A stretch of 64,000 nt of DNA from Apiospora phragmitis (GCA_038363925.1 JAQQWL010000003.1:2294001-2358000), one strand, 5' to 3'. Positions 34,069 to 48,565 are shown, numbered from the stretch's first letter. Notes: generated from the letters alone by a model not told the origin. Program-made: numbers and translations.

Positions 34069-36095
34069 CTAATCATCGTCCGCCGCCGGCTTCTTGGACC
34101 GCTTCTTAGCTCCGCCCTTGAAGTGTTTCTTACTGCTGCCCAGCTGGACATCCTTGGGATCCATGCCCGTCTCGAGCGCCACCATGGCGCGGGCCTTGCG
34201 ACCACTCAGGTGACGCCCGCCGGCCGTCTCCGACTGCTCCTTGCCCTGCTCCGTGTACTTGTAGCTGAACGGCATGGCCATGTGGCCTTTATTCTTGGCG
34301 TCGCGGGCGAAGAAGTTCTTGTCCAGCCGCTTGCTCTTGGAGCCCGTGGGCTGGGCCAGGATCTCCGTGTCGACCGTCGCGTCGTCCGGGTGGTCCATGG
34401 CGTCGAGGGCCGCCATCAGGACGGCGCGCCGCTTGGGCGGCAGGTGCGCCGAATCGTACAGGTCGCGGTTGAACTCGGCGGCGTCGGGGTACTCGGGCGG
34501 CGGTTCGACGTAGAGCAGCTTGCCCTTAACGTAGTCCTTAAGGATGGTACGGGCCGCACGAGACTCGTCGGGCTGACCCACACCTTGTGTTTGGAAGCCG
34601 CGTGCCTTGGCATATGAAGACAGCATCTCGCTGGCTGTGGGGACGCCATTGCCGCCTTCCTCGATGGGCCTCGTCTTGATGTGAATACCATAAATGGCCT
34701 CCAGGAAAGGCTGTGGTATCCGGTGAGCCACTAGGCCACAGGGGCCGTTGTACTCTCTGAGCTGATCGATAGGCAGGACACCGTTACACACGAGGTCCGC
34801 CTTGGTGGTGGCGAAGTTGGGAAACACCAGACCCGGGCAATCGCACAGGATGACTTTGTCACTGAGATGGATTGTCTGGAAGTGCTTCGTCTTACCAGGG
34901 GTAGCGGAGACCGAGACCTTCTTGGCACCAATGAGGGCATTAATGGTGGACGATTTTCCGACGTTGGGGTATCCAACCAGACCAATCTTCAACTTCTCGC
35001 CTGGATCTGTAAGATGATGTCAGTGCGTGTCTTCATTCAACTTCAGAGAAAACTCACTATCAGGGTCAGACTCTGGGATGTGCGCCAAGAATGCTTCTTC
35101 CAACTCCTCCACGGTTAGGATCCTAATGTCTTCATCATCGGATTCTTCGTAGGCTGCGCCAGGGCGCATTTCCCCTTCCTTCTCGTTATCCGAGTCACCA
35201 TTCTCGGACTCGTCTTCCTCCTCAGAAGACTCCTCTTCCTGTTGCTTTTCCACGAATTTCCCCTTTGCATCTGCGGCTTGTGGGTTGAGCGGACCATCCC
35301 ACTCTGCGGCCTCCCTTGCCTCGATCATCTCTTTAGCCAGAGATGCCGAGAAGAAGCGGTAGGCGATCTTCTTCTCCTTGAAGTATTGCGCCCACACCCG
35401 GCGCTGCTTGGTAGTCATCATATCTGCCTTGTTGACCAGCAACAAGTTCTGTTTCCTATTGTCGACATCCTTGACGTAGCCCTCCAGATCGGCCGATCGG
35501 AACATGAGAGGGTTTCGCGCATCGACAATCTGCACGACGAGATGTGAGCGCTCGATGACACGCCACAGCTGGCGCCACACCTCGAGATTTCGCTCGAAGG
35601 GGGTCATGAGCAAATCGTTGCTCTCCTGAAGCTCTGCCAGACCCCGGCGCCAGTCCAAAAAGCTCTCGCGCTCCATCTTGTCGAGCTCTTCGGGCGTGGT
35701 GGTCTCGTCCCAGTGGGGCCGGCGCGGGACGGTCAGGCGCTCCTTGTGGGCCTTCTGCTTGTTCTTGACGGCGCGCTCCTCGTTGGCGGAGAGCAGGTAG
35801 GGGTTCTTCTGGTCGGTGTGGATGATCTTGAGGTTGTTCATCTTCTCGGCGGTGAAGTCGGTGTCGGCCAGCTCGGCGGTGGCCAGGAACTCGTCCATGG
35901 CGGACTGCTGGGTGACGGAGCGCATCTTGACCCACGAGGCCTCCTTGCGGTCGTTTGTGATATACTCCTCGCCAGTCGCATGGTTGACGCGGGTCACGCC
36001 CGTCTTCTTGCGATCGGAACCCTTGCCTTGCCGAACCGGTCGTTCATCAGCGAGTTGCCGAGGCCGACCGAGCCCTTGGACTTTGCCAACACCAT
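34069..36095 (-). CDS. LSG1: Large-subunit GTPase LSG1 (60S ribosome maturation)
   Basis: A circularly permuted GTPase that releases the export adaptor Nmd3 from pre-60S subunits in the cytoplasm. Two exons (36095-35058 and 35006-34069; intron 35007-35057, GTGAGT...ACAG). The N-terminus MVLAKSKGSVGLGNSLMNDR is typical. The permuted G motifs follow in order: VQIVDARNP (G5-like), LLLVNKADM (G4 NKxD), an acidic insert, then GLVGYPNVGKSSTINALIG (G1), SATPGKTKHFQT (G2) and CDCPGLVFP (G3 DxPG). The C-terminus is Lys-rich and ends in Asp residues. About 660 aa, the expected size. One base appears missing near 36022-36032 in the KGKGS codons. This gene is essential in yeast. It is divergent with LTV1. 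Confidence 0.93.
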
Positions 36096-36782
36096 GGTGG
36101 GCGGTTTGTGTGTGTGCTATTGGGGTAACCTTTTGGGACCTTCCAATACTTGAGACAACGACGAGTCGATATCAAGATCTTGTATTTAAGTAGGTAACTA
36201 TCGGAATCTATTTGTCGAGTAGTTTACGACAGATAGAAGAATGATGGAGAAGAGAAGTTGATTTGATTTGGTTTGATTTGGCACTTGCTGATCTCGTGCC
36301 TGTGGTTTCTTGTTCTTCCAGGGACTGGCTGAATAATTGCCCAATTAATTCACTATGACCGAACCGAAATGGAGGGGCAACTTTGACCCAACTTGCCTAA
36401 ACTGCCAGGCGCGGGGCGAAATTCTCTTTTTTTTTCTGCTGCTCCAATCACTGGCGTCACTCACCCAAGCAAGCATGCCTGATAACAGTGTCGATAAGCC
36501 CTGCGGCTCCAGCAGAACCCCACCAAAACTTTTCAGGGTGCAAGGGCAATTATTTGGGAAAGCCATGCATGTGCAGTGATTGATTCTCTCGACTACGGCC
36601 TGACCGACAGCCATTCGTTTCCCTTCTCCAATCCACCTGCGAAACCTACCTGAAATCTTATTAAGAGGTTATCTGCTGTTCTGGTGCCTCCAATATCTCG
36701 TCTTACTGGCATAACAATTGAGGCGTCCCTGCCATTATCATTCGAGAAAGTCACATTTGGTGATCAGTGGTCGGTCGCAAAG
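36096..36782. promoter_or_regulatory. Divergent promoter region shared by LSG1 and LTV1
   Basis: 687 bp between the two start codons with no open gene inside. It presumably drives both ribosome-biogenesis genes. No RRPE- or PAC-type element was identified with confidence. Confidence 0.6.
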
Positions 36783-38157
36783 ATGCCCCGCGGCAAGTGG
36801 ATAAACAAGAAGACGGCCCAGCACTTCACGCTGGTGCATCGTCCGCAGAATGACCCCCTCATCCACGACGAGGCGGCCCCCTCCATGGTCCTGAACCCGA
36901 CCGAGAACCTCAACGCCGCCCGCAAGTCCAAGGCCCTCGACGACCTGGCCTCGGAGCTCGGCTCCGACGCCGGCAACATCCGCGCCAACGAGGGCGAGGC
37001 CGCCACCTACGGCGTCTATTTCGACGACACCGAGTATGACTACATGCAGCACCTGCGCGACCTCGGTTTTGGATCTGGGGGCGCTGTCTTCGTAGAGGCC
37101 AAGGACGAGGACAAGTCCAAGGGGGAAGCAGAAGGAGAGCCTGGCCGATGCGCTCGAGGGGCTCTCGGTCGACGACAATGGCGCTGTCGCGCAGAAGAAG
37201 GACTTGTTCGACGAGGAGATCCTGCCGTCCAAGAACTTGACCCGCCGGACGTACCAGGATATGCAAGACATGCCAGATGTCATTGCTGGATTACAACCAG
37301 AGATGGACCCTCGGTTACGTGAAGTGCTGGAGGCCCTCGAGGACGAAGAGTACGTGGACGAGGACGAGGACATCTTCGCTTCCCTCACAAAGGACGGCAA
37401 GGAGCTAGACGACCGCGAGTTTGAGGAGGAAGAGTGGTTCGACGACGAAGAGGACGACGCCGGTTGGGAGACGGACGGCACCGCGAAGCCCGACAATGAG
37501 TACAAGATTAGCGGCAGTGGCGACGAAGTTCCCAATCTGGTGCCCGTGCTCACTGCCGAAGAGGCCGCCGAGGCTCAGGACCAGGTGGGCGACTGGATGG
37601 CCGACTTCACCAAGTTCAAGAAGGACCAGAAGAAGTCGGGCGGCCGCAAGCTCGGCGGGCCCCCCTCGGCCTCAGACCTGCAGTCCTCGATCCTCAGCAC
37701 GACGACCAACGGCGGCCGCAAGAAGAAGCGCAAGGGCGCCCTGACGAACCCCTCAGCCTACTCGATGACGTCGTCGTCGCTCGTGCGCACGGAGCAGCTG
37801 GGCATCCTGGACGCGCGCTTCGACAACCTGGAGCAGAAGGTGTACAACCGGGACGACGACGACGACTTCGGCTACGCGGGTAGCGCGCTGGACGACGACA
37901 CCAACTCCATGGTCTCGGGCGTCACGGGCATGAGCGCCATGTCGACCGTCACGGGCCCCGTGCGCGGCGACTTCGACTCGGTCCTCGACGAGTTCCTGGG
38001 CGGGCACTCCACCTTCAACAAGAAGTACATCCGCAAGGGCGGCTGGAAGAACGGTACCGAGCAGCTCGACGAGATCCGCCGGGAGCTGGGGCCCGCGCGC
38101 ATCAAGGGGAAGCCGGCCGCGACGGCGACGGGGTCGAGGCGGAAAGCTGCTAGCTAG
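36783..38157 (+). CDS. LTV1: LTV1 (40S ribosome assembly/export factor)
   Basis: Starts [20 protein letters not shown], the highly conserved LTV1 N-terminus, followed by RPQNDPL and [18 protein letters not shown]1 binds the pre-40S head with Enp1 and Rps3 and is phosphorylated before export. The middle has acidic stretches ([12 protein letters not shown]), then [14 protein letters not shown], and the C-terminus carries [29 protein letters not shown] and a basic tail. About 457 aa, single exon. One extra G in the run 37121-37125 shifts the frame between the two halves. Confidence 0.92.
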
Positions 38158-39209
38158 GTAAGGTAGGGCTGACAAGAGAACAAAGAGTAAAATTTGCTAG
38201 GAACACATTACATAGAATGAATCAAGACGAGATACCACCAATCAACGTAACTACCTATTTTCTCGATGTTCGTTCCCGCATTAAAAATCATGAATAAAGG
38301 CTTGCTAGGGCGCGCTCGCCGCATCAATCTCGCGGATGGTAGCTCATGATTTTGTTAGGGATGTTTGTGTGGAAAACCCCTCCTTCCCCCCCTCCCCAAA
38401 ATAGGGGCAACTGGCGTTTGGCACAAAAATTCGAAGGGAACTATTACCAGAATCTGCTTTCCCCAACTACCCCTTAATTACCAAAAACGCATGTAAAATG
38501 ACCTGTTCTCACTTCGTCAAAACATCCAAGCAGCAGCAGGGCCATACGTATGTGAAGGTGTACGTTAAATATACAAATCATCGCCAGGCGTTGGGGGGTT
38601 CTCTTGACTATCTCGACGAATGGAATTAAAATGACACACATAAAGCATGCGCGGGAAAACGATGCACACACACATACACGCACACATGGCTCTGCTAGCA
38701 GGACGGCTTTTCCAGACGCCGCCTTTCCAATCCCCCCTTCTTACTGTCCTCTGACCAAGACTCCATCGCCAAGCCCGTAACCTCTCTGGGTCATTTCCCT
38801 CTCCATCTCCCGCTGGTGTTGTGAAGAAAGCATGCTTGGTTGGCTGATATATGTATGAATGTTGTTCTGAGTCTCATAGCAACAAGCGGCTTCTCATCCA
38901 ATTCAGGAAACAAAACAAACATCATAATCATATTTGTCTCGCCTCGTGTAGATAGATGCACTTTGGACGCTTGCGAAAACAGCATATTGGATACCGGTTC
39001 ATCAGATTACGCCCCGGTTCCTCATTATCTTCATCTCCCATGGATGGATGGTGTTGACAATAGAGTAGGCGGATGACCGAAGACCACCAATTCGCATTGA
39101 TTATTCCCACCCCAGCGACAGACTGGAACGCCGCCATGGGGCCACGGAGCGTCATGAGAAGCAGGAGCCGGCTGGGCGGTAGAGCCACAGCAAGAAGAGG
39201 AAGATCTTC
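38158..39209. other. Intergenic between convergent LTV1 and taxilin
   Basis: 3' flanks only; a CA-rich microsatellite near 38668-38690. No gene seen. Confidence 0.5.
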
Positions 39210-41266
39210 CTAGCGGTGTCCGTTAATCGCCGGCGCAGTAGCCGCCGCCACCGCCGCCGCCGGGTGCGCAGGCGGAGGTTCGGGCCCGTAGGTCGGGGCC
39301 GTCGGCGCCTGGACCGGGGGTAGACTGTGCAGGTGCACTTCTTCTTCCGTGTCGTCGTCAAATTCGACCTCCTCGCTCCCGAAGTCGCCCTCCTCCTCTT
39401 CGTACTCGTATTCGCTTTCCTCGTCCCCCTCTTCATCTTCCAGCTCGTCGCCGCCGTCGTCGTGCACCTCCTCCCCTTCGGCGTAGCAGCTGTCCTCCAC
39501 GGTCCCCTGCATCCCCTGGGTATGCCGCGGCCTTGTTGCTGCATCTGGTTGATGATGGATGTGAGTTTCTCGTTCTTCTTGCGGATGTCGTCGAGTTCCT
39601 TCACATGCTTCTGGCGCTCGTCGGCCATCTTGACGATGTTCTGGTTCCGGGCCTCGACCTTGCGCTTAAGAGTGTCGTTTTCCTTCTCCAGCTTCTTGGT
39701 CTTTTTGCTCATGTCCTCCATCTCCTTGCGGAAGGTCAGGAACAGGTCGTTGCTATTATTAAGCGTATCCTCAACCTGCAGTACAGCCGAAGAGTTAAGG
39801 GTCAACCCCAGCGCTTGGTTAAGCAGGAGGGAAGAAAGATCGCTACTTGCCTGTTTGAACTTGTCGACATATACGTTGAGCTGGTTACGCAGTTCCGTCT
39901 CCGTCTTGGAAAAGGTAAGGACCTGGCTGTTGAGCTGGCGGCAGCGCGCGCTTTCGCTCTCGGCCGCCTTCTTCTGTTGTTCGTACCGCGCCATGTTCCA
40001 TTGCACCTCGATTTCTTTTGTGCGCATAAGCGAGTGGTAGTGCAGTTCGCGCAGCTCGTACTGTTCGATGAGCGACTTGAAGCGATTCTTGAATCTGTAA
40101 TGTACCCCGTAAGCAGCCAGGCTCTCCCCCTCCGGTGGGTATAAAACGTACAGATCTTCCACCTTGGTATTCATGACTTGTTTGCGCGGATTGTCTTTCT
40201 CCTCTTGGTAGCCCTCGAGTGTCTTGAATACCTCTTCCATGCGCTTGTCCGAGTCCTTGCGCAACTTGTCGTGGGCGTCCTTCAAGCTGCGTTGTTCGCC
40301 CTTAAGCTTATTGTTATCTTTTTGTAGCTCTCGACATAGTTTCTCCAGCTTCTCTTTCAACCCGGTTAGCTTGGAAGCCTCCGTTCGACTGGAATCCTTG
40401 TCCTTCTGCAGTTGATCGGCGCGCTTCTTGTTCTTGATACTGTCCCGCTCGTGGCGCTTCATTTGGGCGAAGAGTTCAGACCATCGTTTCGTCAGTAGGT
40501 CGATCTTTTCTATATCGTTCATCTTGCCGGACGAGCTATTGAGAGAATTGTTGAGGTCCCGAGTGTGCTTACGCACTTCGCGCTCTGCATATCGCGGTTA
40601 TGAGTTAGTCTTGACCATGTTTGTATCAAATAACTTGCGCAAATGCGCATCCAGATCGTATCCAAGCCGTGGCGGCTAAAATCCACAAAAGGTGGACGGG
40701 GCCCATGTTCGGTCTTGTCTTCGACATATCCATCTCCCAAGATTTCCCCGAAGCTCTTTATACCATAACAGAATGTTCACTGTTTCTCGGGTGGTATGTA
40801 CGGAATGCCGATGTGTCGCGTGACAGGCCGCTCACGGAAGGATTCAACAATTCCTCGGGACATAGAAATGGGCAGGGCACGAGCGGCCTCGGCCAATGGC
40901 AAATCTGCGTGGACATGACGAAAAACCACCTACCTATCTCGGCTTCCTGTTCTTTCTCGGCGGCGGTATCGACCTCGAGTTGCGAAATCCTCGCCGCAAG
41001 CAACTTCGAAGTCTCGGAGGAATCCATCTTTTTGACCTTGTTTGCTTTCTTGTTGGCGGCGGCGGGATTGGGAGTCGGTGCAGGGCGGGGATCGGCGTGG
41101 TGGTGGTGATGATGATGATGGTGGTGATGGTGTCCGTTCAGCACGCCGTTCGCAGCATCGTCCGGGCTCGGGTACGCGACGGGGCAGCAGCAGCAGCGTT
41201 CGAGGTGCCGTTGGGAGGCGCTGTTGCGGCCAGCGGTGCTGGCGTCACCGAATTCGCCGAGGCCAT
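39210..41266 (-). CDS. Taxilin family coiled-coil protein
   Basis: Taxilins are long coiled-coil proteins that bind syntaxins and nascent chains and take part in vesicle traffic. The ATG is at 41266. Order: Ala/Pro-rich N-terminus, a run of 12 histidines (about 41103-41139), Lys-rich patch, then the taxilin coiled coil (EKEQEAEIEREVRKHTRDLN, KLEKLCRELQKDN, NRFKSLIEQYELRELH, NNSNDLFLTFRKEMEDMSKK) and an acidic Glu/Tyr-rich tail. Introns at 40585-40933 (349 bp), 40095-40151 (57 bp) and 39776-39850 (75 bp, GC donor). The last two are multiples of three without stops. Frame breaks near 41170-41173 and 39518-39520, each in a G/C run. Confidence 0.86.
41103..41139 (-). repeat. Poly-histidine repeat in the taxilin N-terminus
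   Basis: CAC/CAT codons encode 12 consecutive histidines. The mix of both codons argues against simple slippage of a single triplet. Confidence 0.8.
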
Positions 41267-42756
41267 GGTGCAGCGAGGGATTCGGCGGGCGCAGGCGTGG
41301 GGAGACCAAGTCAAGTCATCGATGGGGTGTTCTGGTAGTTATGCAAAGAGTGCAACATCAATCAGGTCAAAGTATGTATGTATGTAGGTATGTAGTCAAT
41401 TCTCTGTTGGCTGTAGTGCAATCTCGCAGGAAAAGGGCCAAGAGAAAAAACGTGGTGGTGGAGATTCTGAGAGAACCTGAGTCGGAGTCTGGGGGCCTGT
41501 CTTTTGCTGCTGTTTTCTCTCAGCTCCAGGTACTTTTTACTCATTTAGCACTCCCTTTAGCTGAGGCAGGCGCCTTCTATATTGAATCAAAACCGCTAAC
41601 CAGCCCGTAAGCCCAGGTCCTTGGAACCGCCTATTACTGTACTGTGCTGAAGTATCGCTTAACAGCGCCACCTAACCGAGTCCTTGGAAAAACGGTTGCA
41701 TTGTAACAAGCCGATTATCTTGAATGCATAAATTGCTTTCATCTACCTGCTTTTGGTGTATCAAGAGGAATAAATACGTTTGGTCCAATATTAGGTCAAT
41801 TGTGTATGACATCCACTTCAGCACATAACCCAGCAAGAGGCACATGACTTGAAGACATCATGCATACGCCCTACGTAACAAAAGAACAGTGAACCGGGAC
41901 AGTGGATCATGAAGAAATTAGGCCTGGTAGAATTGGCTTTTTGCCTTTCCAATACGTGACCTTTTCGAATGCCGCACTACATATGTACGCCCGTAGGTAA
42001 CACACCTATTCCATTGAGCATTGTATTCACCAACCCAAATGTCCTTCCTTGACGTACTGTAAGGTTTGACAAGCGATCTGTTGTCCTTCCAGTAAGCCGT
42101 GGGGGGGGGGGGTGTTTGCTGATTGGATCGAGGGGTTTCACTGATGACATTGATTAATCTCCAGGGCCTGTGCGGGCCTACTGCATTTGGCATCTGTGCA
42201 CCTCAATTTCTGAAGTCTGAAGTCAACATTATCAAACGTGCATAGATACAATTCGATAATTCAAGACCGCATTGAACTTCGAAGCAGCGAATCCCGAGGA
42301 CCAAAAATTGAGCTACGAATTTGCCCCTGATATTGCTGGCTTGTACTTGACCATTCTGATGCTGGGCTTGCCCTCGCTGGGGTCTGAAGTTCCCAAGTTG
42401 ATTTGTCATTGGCTGATAAGCACCTAAGAGGGAAGGCATGTCATATCGGCATATCGGTGTTATGCTGAAAATAAAAATAAAAGGCGACCCTGCGTCATCC
42501 ATGCCACTTCTTCCCTAGAAGCGGCTAAAGCAGTGGACAGCTTCAGCTAAATTTCATCCGCTAGCTGGCGACTGACTAACTGCGTGTTGCCTACTTCCTA
42601 TCCGTCCATTTTGTAGACATACACTGGCCATCCATGATTGCGCCGTTTTTCTTTGAGGCTTTCTAGGGTTGTTATCTAATTCTTGCTTTCTTCTCTACCC
42701 TTCGCTTCTAGTCCTGTAATATTACGATCGGCCGATAGACTTTGGAGACTAGAAAA
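41267..42756. other. Intergenic between divergent taxilin and CYM1
   Basis: Presumed promoters of both genes. A TATG/TAGG tetranucleotide microsatellite lies at about 41371-41396 and a run of 11 G near 42102-42112. No gene seen. Confidence 0.45.
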
Positions 42757-45700
42757 ATGCTGCGCAATGCGGCCAACGCTGCCAAGGGGGCAGCAAAGAA
42801 GGCTGTGACGGAGCTTTCTACGTATCCCAAACCCGGCGAGAAGCTTCATGGCTTCACTCTCCTGCGGACGAAGCACGTTCCCGAGCTGGAGTTGACAGCG
42901 CTGCATCTGCAGCACGACAAGACGGGCGCCGATTATTTACACATCGCCAGAGATGACTCCAACAATGTCTTCTCCATCGGTTTCAAGACGAATCCCCCGG
43001 ATGACACGGGCGTCCCCCATATCCTAGAACATACGACTCTGTGCGGCAGCGAGAAGTATCCTATCCGAGATCCATTCTTCAAGATGCTGCCGCGGACACT
43101 TTCCAACTTCATGAACGCCATGACCGCCTCGGACCACACATATTACCCCTTTGCGACCACCAACGCCCAAGATTTCCAGAACCTCATGTCCGTCTACCTC
43201 GACTCGACCCTACACCGCTGCTGAAGCAGACCGACTTTACGCAAGAGGGCTGGCGCATAGGGCCTGAGAACCCACGCGTCGCCGAGAAGGAGGGCGAGGC
43301 AAAGCCCGAGGACAGTAAGCTCGTCTTCAAGGGCGTCGTCTACAATAGATGAAGGGTCAGATGTCCGACGCCGGCTACCGTACTACATTCGTTTCCAAGA
43401 CGAGATGTTCCCGGCCATCAACAACTCAGGCGGCGATCCGCAGAAGATCACCGACCTGACGTACGAGCAGCTCAAGAAATTCCATGCCGACCACTATCAC
43501 CCCAGCAACGCCAAGGTCTTGACCTATGGAGACATGCCCCTCGCGGACCATCTGAAGGAAGTAGATGCCCGACTATCTGTGTTGAGCAGATCAAGGCGGA
43601 TACCGAAAACCACACGCCGATTGATCTCAGCAATGGCCCTAAGGAGGTGACTGTGTTGGGCCCCATCGACCCGCTGGCAGACCAAGATAAGCAGTACAAA
43701 ACCTCCATATCTTGGACGACGGGCGACACAGGCGATGTGGTGGAATCATTTTCGTTATCCATGCTTTCGAGTCTTCTGATGGATGGTTATGGCTCACCGT
43801 TGTACAAGGGATTGATCGAGTCGGGATTGGGCACGGATTTTAGCCCCAACGCTGGTTACGACAGTCACGGACGGGTCGGCATTTTCTCTGTGGGCCTCAC
43901 GGGCGTTCAAAAAGAAGATGTGGCGAAGCTGAAGGACGAGGTCCAAAAAGTGTACGCCGAGGTTCGTCAAAATGGATTTGAGAGAGCCAAGATTGATGGG
44001 TATCTGCATCAACTGGAGCTCGCCCTGAAGCATAAGACGGCCAACTTCGGACTCGGAATAGTGCAGCGCATCCAGTCAAAGTGGTTTACTGGCGTTGATC
44101 CGTTCGATTCGCTTGCCTGGAACACCATCATCGAGGCTTTCGAGGCCAACATGGCCAAGGGCAACTACCTCGAAGGCTTGATGGACAAGTATTTCATGAA
44201 TGATAACACTCTGACGTTCACCATGGCTCCGTCTGAGACCTACAGCAAAGACCTCGTAGTCGAAGAGGAAGAGCGATTAGCCAACAAAATAAAGGAAGCA
44301 ACTGCTCGAGCCGGAGGCGAGGCCGAGGTGCACAAATACCTGGAGAAACGCGAGCTAGAGTTGCTTGCTGAGCAAGGAAAGTCGACTACAGAAGACCTAA
44401 GTGTACTGCCAACCGTCTACGTCAAAGACATTCCGAGAGAGAGGGAGCGCATCGAAGTTCGTGATGAGACGGCCCATGGCACGACCATACAATGGCGCGA
44501 GGCCCCCACGAACGGCCTGACCTACTTCCGAGCGATCAACACCTTTGATGGCCTTCCAGATGAGCTTCGAGCTCTGTTACCGCTATTCACGGACGCCATC
44601 ATGAGACTTGGCACCAAGGACATGACCATGGAGCAGCTCGAGGACTTGATCAAGCTCAAGACGGGAGGGATCTCTGTTGGCTACTCCAGCACTGCATCCC
44701 CCTATGATTTCCATCAAGCCATCGAGGGCATTGCTCTCCGTGGTATGGCGTTAGATCGCCATGTGCCTGATATGTTCAATCTTCTGCAAAAGTTGATCCT
44801 CGAGACCAACTTCGACAGCCCGGAAGCAGCCAAGCAGATCAGGCAACTGCTCGAGGCAGCCTCTGACGGTGTTGTGAACGATATTGCTTCGTCAGGGCAC
44901 TCGTATGCCATGCGAGCTGCCGAGTCCGGACTCACGCGGGAAGCTTGGCTATCAGAACAAGTCTCTGGTCTAAGTCAATGAAGCTTATCACAAGCTTGGC
45001 TGGACGGCCGAGCTCTGATAACTACGAGGATGTTATCGGAAAGCTCAAGCAGATCCAGCAGTTTGCTTTGGCCGGCTCCAATATCCGCACCGCTCTGACA
45101 TGTGGCCCGGAAAGCGTCAGCGACAACTCGAGCGCTTTGTCCAAGTTCATGTCGACTCGCCCGTCATCTTCCGTTAACTTTGGAAAGTCCCCGGCTACGC
45201 CGGTGGGCCGCGACATCAAGGCATTCTACCCGCTCCCGTACCAGGTGTACTACGGAAGCTTGGTGTTGCCGACGGTGTCGTACACGCACGCCGACGGCGC
45301 GCCGCTCCAGATACTGTCGCAGCTCCTGACGCACAAACACCTGCACCACGAGATCCGCGAAAAGGGCGGGGCCTACGGCGGCGGCGCGTACATGAAGGGC
45401 CTGGACGGCATCTTCGGCATGTACTCGTACCGCGACCCGAATCCGCAGAACACGCTGTCGATTATGCAAGGGGCCGGACGCTGGGCCGTGGACAAGCAGT
45501 TCAAGGACCAGGACCTCGAGGAGGCTAAAATCAGCGTCTTCAAGAGCGTCGACGCGCCCCGGTCCGTCAGCACCGAGGGCATGGACCGGTTTGTGAGCGG
45601 CATCACCGAGGAGATGAAGCAGGCGCGCCGCACGCAGATGCTCGACGTCACCAAGAACCAAGTGCGCGAGGTCGCTCAGAAGTACATTGTCGATGCGCTC

Positions 45701-45802
45701 GCGAAGCAGCAGGAGCGCGTCGCGTTCCTTGGCGAGAAGAAGGATTGGGTCGATGGGGCCTGGAAGATTAACGAGATGAACGGTGTTGGTTCTTCCGAGT
45801 AA
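42757..45802 (+). CDS. CYM1: Mitochondrial presequence protease (M16 family, CYM1/PreP)
   Basis: A zinc metalloprotease that degrades cleaved targeting peptides in the mitochondrial matrix. The N-terminus [17 protein letters not shown] is an amphipathic, Arg/Lys-rich targeting-like sequence. The inverted zinc motif HxxEH is present as [20 protein letters not shown], followed by [15 protein letters not shown]. Later parts match M16[15 protein letters not shown], a Glu/Lys linker, and the C-terminal half with [12 protein letters not shown] and [10 protein letters not shown]. About 1,014 aa, single exon. At least five one-base losses break the frame, near 43214, 43346, 43380, 43581 and 44978 (the last in an A run). 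The product is otherwise complete. Confidence 0.93.
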
Positions 45803-47170
45803 GACGCATCGTTTTATCTTCGGATTGTAACACCATCAGTCATGTACATGATATGATGTATGATATTAGAACATATATACCCACCTCCGAAATGTACGAT
45901 ATCTCTCTTGGCGGGGTGGTCGCCTGTTGGGGAGAAGGCGTTTCCGTCAAGGCCACAAGACGAGACCGAACAAGACCGACGATGACGACTGATCAAGTGA
46001 GTGAGTTACATTGATATGGTGAAATCCAAAATTCAGCGTTCAGATACGATACGTCTCCCTGCTTTGGTGGCTCCGACTCAAAAGGACCACCAACATCCAT
46101 AGCATCGAGATCACAAGAGCAACGCGAGAGCAAAGCCCCTTGGTCGAGTTAGTCTGGCTCGGGTTAGTCTTCTGATTTTACAGTCGGTGGACAGACCCAG
46201 CCGGGCATATTGACTCGGCCAAGGCTCGTCCTTTCAGACCTGGAAGTTTCCTTGACGGTAGGATTCCGGACTGTAGCGCGAGTACATACTTTTATTCTTC
46301 TATATGATTAAGCAAAGTGAGATTAATGAGGTGGTAGCTTGGGCAATGGCTGGCACACACTTATACGTAAGCACTTACACTCAACTGCACTACTACGTAC
46401 TTAGGCAACGTAAGTAAGACCCAGTCGTAACCATATTATAAATCATATCTATCCATGTATGCCTATTTACTCAATATCTCTAGCCGTGTTGAACTTTGAT
46501 GCCACTGGCAGTGTTTGCACTGAAGTACGTGTGATCAATTGTCCACCACCTGCGGGTGGCTACTAGGGAGTTGGACTGTAGCTGCTGACAGGTGGCACGC
46601 ACTTGGAGAGAAAGCTTTGTTCAAGCAACCAGCTTCGGCAGCATTTTCCAATGTTGACCCGGGAGAAAACGGGCGAATGGGCTTAGCGGACTCGAGCACT
46701 CACCCATAATCGATTGCACCCGTCCGACCGTGACCAGGGTCAGCTGCAAGCTTGCAGGCGGCTGATGCTGGTCGGATTGGCCAACAGTTTTTTTCTTTTG
46801 CAGCTAGAGGGCCAGAAAAAACGGGCCGTTTTATCTGGCACAGCACCCAGGACCCCAGGCTTTGCAGCAGCTTGACGTTGCGCTGGCTCTCTGGGGAAAA
46901 AGCAGCAGCCACAAGCCCAGCAGTAGCCGCAGGGGTGATATAGCAGCCAAATTGAAATTGAAGCTACTCGCAACCTCTTATCAAATCCAGCCACGAGATA
47001 TCCCTCCCGTCTCAACCTCCATCTTGCACGCCTCTGCCTCCCACACCACACCAAGATAATAAAGTCACTTTTCTTCCCGTAGAAGGTGATTTCTGGATCT
47101 CTGTCCTGGTAGACACCGCCAGCTCCCACCTCTTTTTTCCCTCTCTCTCCCTCCACCCGAACCGAAAAAG
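45803..47170. other. Intergenic, upstream of succinyl-CoA ligase alpha
   Basis: CYM1 3' flank, then the presumed promoter and a C/T-rich leader (about 47120-47160) of the next gene. Nothing else recognised. Confidence 0.5.

Positions 47171-48565
<1,395 letters not shown>

Noticed and set aside
33901..34617. 238-codon plus-strand frame opposite LSG1
   Set aside because: Antisense shadow of the conserved LSG1 C-terminal exon.
35713..36153. Leu/Val-rich plus-strand frame opposite LSG1
   Set aside because: Typical shadow frame on the antisense strand of a GC-rich exon.
42102..42112. Run of 11 G
   Set aside because: Simple homopolymer in intergenic DNA; notable only as a likely error-prone spot.
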